Assembly: GCA_036555615.1 (NCBI GenBank)
Contig: DATBKZ010000051.1
Span: 1 to 9,459 of the forward strand
DNA length: 9,459 bases
Source of the DNA: SG8-41 sp036555615
GTDB taxonomy: Bacteria; Pseudomonadota; Gammaproteobacteria; Burkholderiales; SG8-41
Direction: 5' to 3'
Part shown: positions 6,546 through 9,459 of the stretch, in pieces
Numbering within the stretch: the first letter of the stretch is position 1
Layout: the number at the start of each line of letters is the position of its first letter
Position numbers and translations under genes: made by a program
Notes under the pieces: model-generated
Database searches by the model: none
Told to the model about the DNA's origin: nothing
The model's input: the letters and a program-made list of their open reading frames with translations, nothing else

Positions 6546-7325
6546 TTATCCAGGCTTGCGCGCAATGAACGTATAGCCGTAGACCTCGAAGCGCCGCGCG
6601 CTTTTCTCTCCCCGCGCTTCGCCGAACGTGTCGTACGGGGCGCTCACCCGGATATCGACGAAGCCCGTCTCCCGGATCATCGCCTGCCAGCCTTCACACG
6701 GAAGGCCACCGGCAATTCAGGCCGTCCACAAGTCGATATTGGCCTTTGCCGATTCCGGCACCGGCTTGCCGCTCGCGATGTCGCCGAACTGCAGCCAGCC
6801 GCCGGGACGCAGCGCGCGCCAGAGCTCGCCGAATACGCGCTTCTTGTCGGCGCAGAGGTTGATGACGCCGTTGCTGATGACGACGTCCGCCCAGCCGTCC
6901 TCGACCGGCATCTCTTCCAGGATGCCCTGGCGAAACTCGACGTTTCCGAGCCCCATGCGCTTCGCGCTGTCGCGGGACTTTTCCAGCATCTCGGCCAGCA
7001 TGTCCACGCCGATCACCCGGCCCTCGACTCCGACCTGGTGAGCGGCAATGAAGCTGTCGAACCCCGCGCCCGAGCCGGCATCGACCACCATCTCGCCGCG
7101 CGCGAGCGCGCGAAGGACGAAGGGATTCGCCACGCCGGCGAACGACTCCACGGCAACATCGGGCATGGCGCCGACCACTGCCTGGTCGTAGCCCAGGCGC
7201 CGCGTGAGCGGCCTGCCGGTATGGAAGTGGTGCTCCCCGTGGGGATTGCACGCGACGTCCCGGTACTTTTTCTTGACTTCCTCGCGCAGGACGCTTGGAT
7301 TCACTGCTAACGCTTCTGTCGTCAT
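6546..7325 (-). CDS. ArsM-like SAM methyltransferase, probable selenoprotein (in-frame TGA at 6719-6717)
   Basis: Class I SAM-dependent methyltransferase of the arsenite methyltransferase-like type. Features are SFAGVANPF (61-69), SAM-binding VDAGSGAGFDSF (81-92), acidic GVDM (106-109), VVISNGVINL (148-157) and LRPGGWLQFGDI (172-183). Read conventionally it ends after 202 residues at NIDLWTA. The frame continues past TGA for 56 more codons to TAA 6548-6546, with IAGGLPCEGWQAMIRETGF, then VSAPYDTFGEARGEKSARRF and VYGYTFIARKPG, the expected tail of this family. The TGA (residue 203) aligns with Cys202 of the adjacent paralog. A SECIS-like hairpin follows, so selenocysteine is the best reading; a nonsense mutation is the alternative. 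Cys210 could partner Sec203. ATG 7325 has AGGAGG seven bases upstream. It is the last gene of the sigma/anti-sigma/methyltransferase operon. Substrate unknown: arsenic, selenium or another soft element. Confidence 0.82.
6685..6719 (-). promoter_or_regulatory. candidate selenocysteine codon (TGA) and bacterial SECIS hairpin
   Basis: On the minus strand, TGA (6719-6717) is followed by an outer stem TGCC (6714-6711) with GGCA (6688-6685) and an inner perfect six-pair stem GCCTTC (6706-6701) with GAAGGC (6695-6690). The apical loop is CGTGT (6700-6696). A G-U pair at 6707/6689 can extend the inner stem, leaving a GGT bulge on the 5' side only. The loop begins 16 bases after TGA and has G at its second position. 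Both match the published bacterial SECIS pattern (G in the first two loop bases; loop roughly 16-37 bases after UGA) and resemble the E. coli fdhF element in spacing. Whether this genome encodes SelA, SelB and tRNA-Sec cannot be seen here. Confidence 0.72.
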
Positions 7326-7346
7326 GAACGTTCCTCCTAGTATGAA

Positions 7347-8693
7347 TCAGCCCGCGACGAAACTGCTCACCGATAAGTGCAGGCCGTAGAGCGTGGCAGC
7401 CAAAATGACTCCGGTGAGCGTGCCCAGCGCGAAGCGCCTGGCCGGCGAGCCGCGCCGTTCCTGTCGCTGCACTTCCAGGATCATCTCGTCGAGGCAGTTT
7501 CCGGGCCGCCGCGCCAGCACGCAGCTCCACGCGCTTGCGCCGACGAGACCGGCGATGCCCAGATACGGCCACCACCACATGAACGGGAAGATTCCGACCA
7601 CCGAGAGCCAGAAGGCGGCCACCGCGAACACGCCGCTCGCGAGCGCTAGCCGGAACGGGCGCAACTCGCCGCGCGGCCGCCCGGTGCGCCACAGCAACCA
7701 GACGCTCACACCGAGAAATGCCGTGAACGCCGCAAACATGTATGAGTGGCGCACCAGCCATCCTGCGCCGATCGCTCCCAGGCCCGCGACCAGTGCCGGG
7801 GCGCCGGCGCAGACGAACCATGCGAGGACCGCCGCGCCGGCGCCGGCCGTCTCACGGGCGAAATTCAACGCCGCCCGGCCGGTGGAAAGCGCGGGGACGG
7901 TCACCGCAGCGAGCGGCTTGGCGGCGCGCAGCGAAACCGAGTGCGCATTGAACAGTTGCGCGACTTCGCGCGTCTTGCCGCTCGAGCTGAGGGCGAAGTA
8001 GTCGAGATCACCGATACGCTCGACATGCTCGAAGCCCGCCGCGCGCAGCATCGCCATGTATCGATCCTCCTCGACCGCGCCGACGACGCACTCGGCCCAC
8101 ATTTCCGGATCCTGGCGAAATCGCGCCGCAACCGGGCGGCTCAGCGCGATGTCGGCGATCTGCAGCCGGCCCCCGGGCTTGAGAACGCGGTGGATCTCCG
8201 CGATCGCTCGCGCCTTGTCGGGAACGAGGTTGAGGACGCCGTTTGAGGTCACGACATCAACCGAGGCATCGGGCAGGGGGATCGATTCGGCGTCGCCCTC
8301 CAGGACCTCAATGTTGCGCATGCCCGCCGCCTTCGCGGACGCCAGCAGTTTCGCCCGCATCTCCGCTGTCATGTCGAGCCCGTAGACCTTTCCCTTGGGC
8401 CCGACGAGCCGGGCGCAGATTAACGTGTCCGTCCCCGAGCCCGAGCCGATATCGAGCACGCGGTCGCCAGTCCGGATCACGCCGGCGCCGAAAGGGTAGC
8501 CGACCCCCGCGAACGACTCAATCGCGCTCTCGGGAACACCTGCCAGAGTCTCGGCGGGATAGCCGAGCGCGCGACAGGCCGCGCGCCCGGTCGGGAAGTG
8601 GAAACCCTGCTCCGGACGCGCAGCGACAGCGGTGTACATGTCCCGGACGGCGCGGTGAATCGCTTCCCGCTTGTGGCTCACGATAGCTACCAT
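7347..8693 (-). CDS. ArsM-like SAM methyltransferase fused to a C-terminal multi-helix membrane domain
   Basis: A 448-residue fusion. Residues 1-about 235 are a methyltransferase paralogous to the next gene: SFAGVGYPF (60-68), SAM-binding LDIGSGSGTDT (80-90), GLDMTAEM (105-112), VVTSNGVLNL (147-156), LKPGGRLQIADI (171-182) and MWAECVVGAV with Cys202 (codon TGC). Residues about 283-448 hold roughly five hydrophobic segments: 286-314, 317-335, 347-369, 373-394 and 421-445. There is a lone Cys295 in WFVCAGAPALV and Cys391 and Cys400 in the last loop. The first helix pair loosely resembles MerC/MerT-type mercury transport helices, but I cannot assign the family. A membrane-tethered methyltransferase could methylate a metalloid at the point of entry or exit (inference). 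ATG 8693 has AGGAGG seven bases upstream. It follows the anti-sigma gene and precedes the probable selenoprotein by 21 bases. Confidence 0.9.
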   Translation of the reverse strand: MVAIVSHKREAIHRAVRDMYTAVAARPEQGFHFPTGRAACRALGYPAETLAGVPESAIESFAGVGYPFGAGVIRTGDRVLDIGSGSGTDTLICARLVGPKGKVYGLDMTAEMRAKLLASAKAAGMRNIEVLEGDAESIPLPDASVDVVTSNGVLNLVPDKARAIAEIHRVLKPGGRLQIADIALSRPVAARFRQDPEMWAECVVGAVEEDRYMAMLRAAGFEHVERIGDLDYFALSSSGKTREVAQLFNAHSVSLRAAKPLAAVTVPALSTGRAALNFARETAGAGAAVLAWFVCAGAPALVAGLGAIGAGWLVRHSYMFAAFTAFLGVSVWLLWRTGRPRGELRPFRLALASGVFAVAAFWLSVVGIFPFMWWWPYLGIAGLVGASAWSCVLARRPGNCLDEMILEVQRQERRGSPARRFALGTLTGVILAATLYGLHLSVSSFVAG

Positions 8694-8732
8694 GCTGTTT
8701 CCTCCTCGCTCCTGTCGTTTCTTGTTTTTCGC

Positions 8733-8969
8733 TCAGAAGCTCTTGAGCAGCCCCTTGATGCGCTCGTTCATTTCCGGCGTGGCCTTGTCCTCGCGCAGCG
8801 CCCCCAGCCTGTCCTTCAGCCGCCGCTCGAACTCTACGCGCGAGAAGCAGCTCTTGCACGCCTGGAGATGCTGATGCATCGCCTCCTGCTCGGCCTCGCC
8901 CAGCTCCCGGTCGACATATTCGAAGACCTGCCTGAGTGCCTGCTCGCAGGCGATCTCGCGTTCGGTCAT
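8733..8969 (-). CDS. zinc-finger (ZAS/zf-HC2) anti-sigma factor
   Basis: A 78-residue soluble protein with H34-xxx-C38-xx-C41 (HLQACKSC) preceded by a helix rich in Glu (YVDRELGEAEQEAMHQ). This is the zinc-binding anti-sigma signature of ZAS-type regulators. In redox members of this class, oxidation or metal attack on the Cys/His site releases the sigma factor. The helix after it (FSRVEFERRLKDRLGAL) would contact sigma. No membrane segment is present, so this is a cytoplasmic sensor. ATG 8969-8967 is chosen: it overlaps the sigma stop as ATGA and has AAGGTGG upstream. An in-frame upstream ATG at 9038 would run over the sigma factor's coding end and is not favoured. Its tight coupling to the sigma gene and the two methyltransferases suggests a thiol- or metalloid-sensing switch. 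Confidence 0.88.
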   Translation of the reverse strand: MTEREIACEQALRQVFEYVDRELGEAEQEAMHQHLQACKSCFSRVEFERRLKDRLGALREDKATPEMNERIKGLLKSF

Positions 8970-9459
8970 GACACACCACCTTTCTTGTTCTCGACGGAGC
9001 CAGACCGCATGCCGGTCGCGGGCGCCGCCGTTCCGCATTCGTCACGCGCCTGGACAGAGGGTCCGGCGCTCCTGATTCCGTACTCGCGCGCCTGCTGCCA
9101 CAGCAGCTTTTGCAGCGCGCTGCGGGCGCGGGCGAGGCGCGAGCGCACCGTGCCGACCGGGATGTCAAGCGTTTGCGCGATTTCCGCGTAGTTGAATTCT
9201 TCCAGGTCGGCAAGGATCACCACGGTCCGGTAATGCTCCGGCAGCGTGGCGAGCGCACGGTCGAGATCCTCGCGCAGCAGCCGGTCCAGAAAATCCTGCT
9301 CGGGATTGCCGAACCAGAGCAGGAACGGCTGATGCATCTGCTCGAAGAGGGAGAACTCGTGCTCATCGTCGGCAGCCTCTTCGAGCTCGATGGATGCTGT
9401 CTGCGGCCGCGCGTCCGCCCGCCGGATCTCGCTGATGAACGTGTTGTTGAGAATCCGGA
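8966..9459 (-). CDS. ECF (RpoE-like) RNA polymerase sigma factor, N-terminus outside window
   Basis: The frame is open from the right edge to TGA 8968-8966, 163 visible codons. The first residues, RILNNTFISEIRRADAR, correspond to the end of sigma region 2, so regions 2.1-2.3 and the start codon lie outside. After an acidic linker, region 4 is complete: LDRALATLPEHYRTVVIL, then ADLEEFNYAEIAQTLDIPVG and TVRSRLARARSALQKLL, the helix-turn-helix that reads the -35 element. The tail is about 35 residues beyond region 4 and ends in ENKKGGVS. It probably directs transcription of its own operon, including the anti-sigma factor and the two ArsM-like methyltransferases. Its promoter would be to the right of the window. 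Identification is firm; the inducing signal is unknown. Confidence 0.94.
   Translation of the reverse strand, partial: RILNNTFISEIRRADARPQTASIELEEAADDEHEFSLFEQMHQPFLLWFGNPEQDFLDRLLREDLDRALATLPEHYRTVVILADLEEFNYAEIAQTLDIPVGTVRSRLARARSALQKLLWQQAREYGIRSAGPSVQARDECGTAAPATGMRSGSVENKKGGVS

Noticed and set aside
6717..6719. Simple nonsense mutation creating a 202-residue truncated methyltransferase.
   Set aside because: Not excluded, but less likely: the tail shows no frameshift or second stop, the TGA is at the one conserved Cys position, and a SECIS-like hairpin follows.
6694..7821. 375-codon minus-strand open frame bridging the two methyltransferase genes.
   Set aside because: It is out of frame with both methyltransferases, Arg-rich, and overlaps their motifs; a shadow.
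1..9459. tRNA, rRNA, CRISPR, insertion sequence or attachment site.
   Set aside because: No cloverleaf, spaced direct repeats, transposase motifs or terminal inverted repeats were seen on either strand by eye.

Overview
The window is about two-thirds GC, densely coded, and looks like a chromosomal detoxification island of a proteobacterium. Beta- or Gammaproteobacteria are the best guess, from the ArsR, ACR3, sulfide:quinone oxidoreductase and RpoE-like protein types; this is an inference from family resemblance only. Nearly every gene concerns arsenic, sulfide/persulfide or metalloid methylation chemistry.

Layout. (1) Positions 1-2295, minus strand: an arsenic operon reading arsR, a C-terminal scrap of arsC, acr3, and an ATP-grasp-like gene cut by the left edge. 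arsR has its own promoter with a perfect 6-6-6 inverted repeat over the -10. (2) Positions 2396-3073, minus strand: an ArsR-type repressor fused to a rhodanese domain. It is divergent from (3) a plus-strand operon at 3176-6532: sterol desaturase/fatty acid hydroxylase family protein, TVP38-type membrane protein fused to rhodanese, DsrE-like protein, and a three-cysteine sulfide:quinone oxidoreductase. The 102-bp divergent spacer holds a TCCAG-N6-CTGGA palindrome that is probably the repressor's operator. (4) Positions 6546-9459, minus strand: an ECF sigma factor (N-terminus outside the window), a zinc-finger anti-sigma factor, an ArsM-like methyltransferase fused to a five-segment membrane domain, and a second ArsM-like methyltransferase.

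The most interesting point is the last gene. Its frame has a TGA at 6719-6717 and then continues with family-typical protein to a TAA at 6548-6546. The TGA falls exactly where the neighbouring paralog has Cys202 (codon TGC) and where animal arsenite methyltransferase has a conserved arsenic-binding cysteine. A strong hairpin with a G-containing 5-nt apical loop starts two bases after the TGA, with the loop 16 nt downstream, as expected for a bacterial SECIS. I read it as a 259-residue selenoprotein that ordinary gene calling would truncate to 202 residues, leaving a false 184-bp gap.

How the parts may work together: the sulfide operon would oxidise sulfide and pass persulfide among DsrE and rhodanese domains, with the ArsR-rhodanese protein as sensor. 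The ars operon would export arsenite. The sigma-controlled methyltransferase pair would methylate a soft metalloid or related substrate. These links are inferred from gene content and order. No tRNA, rRNA, CRISPR array or insertion sequence was seen.
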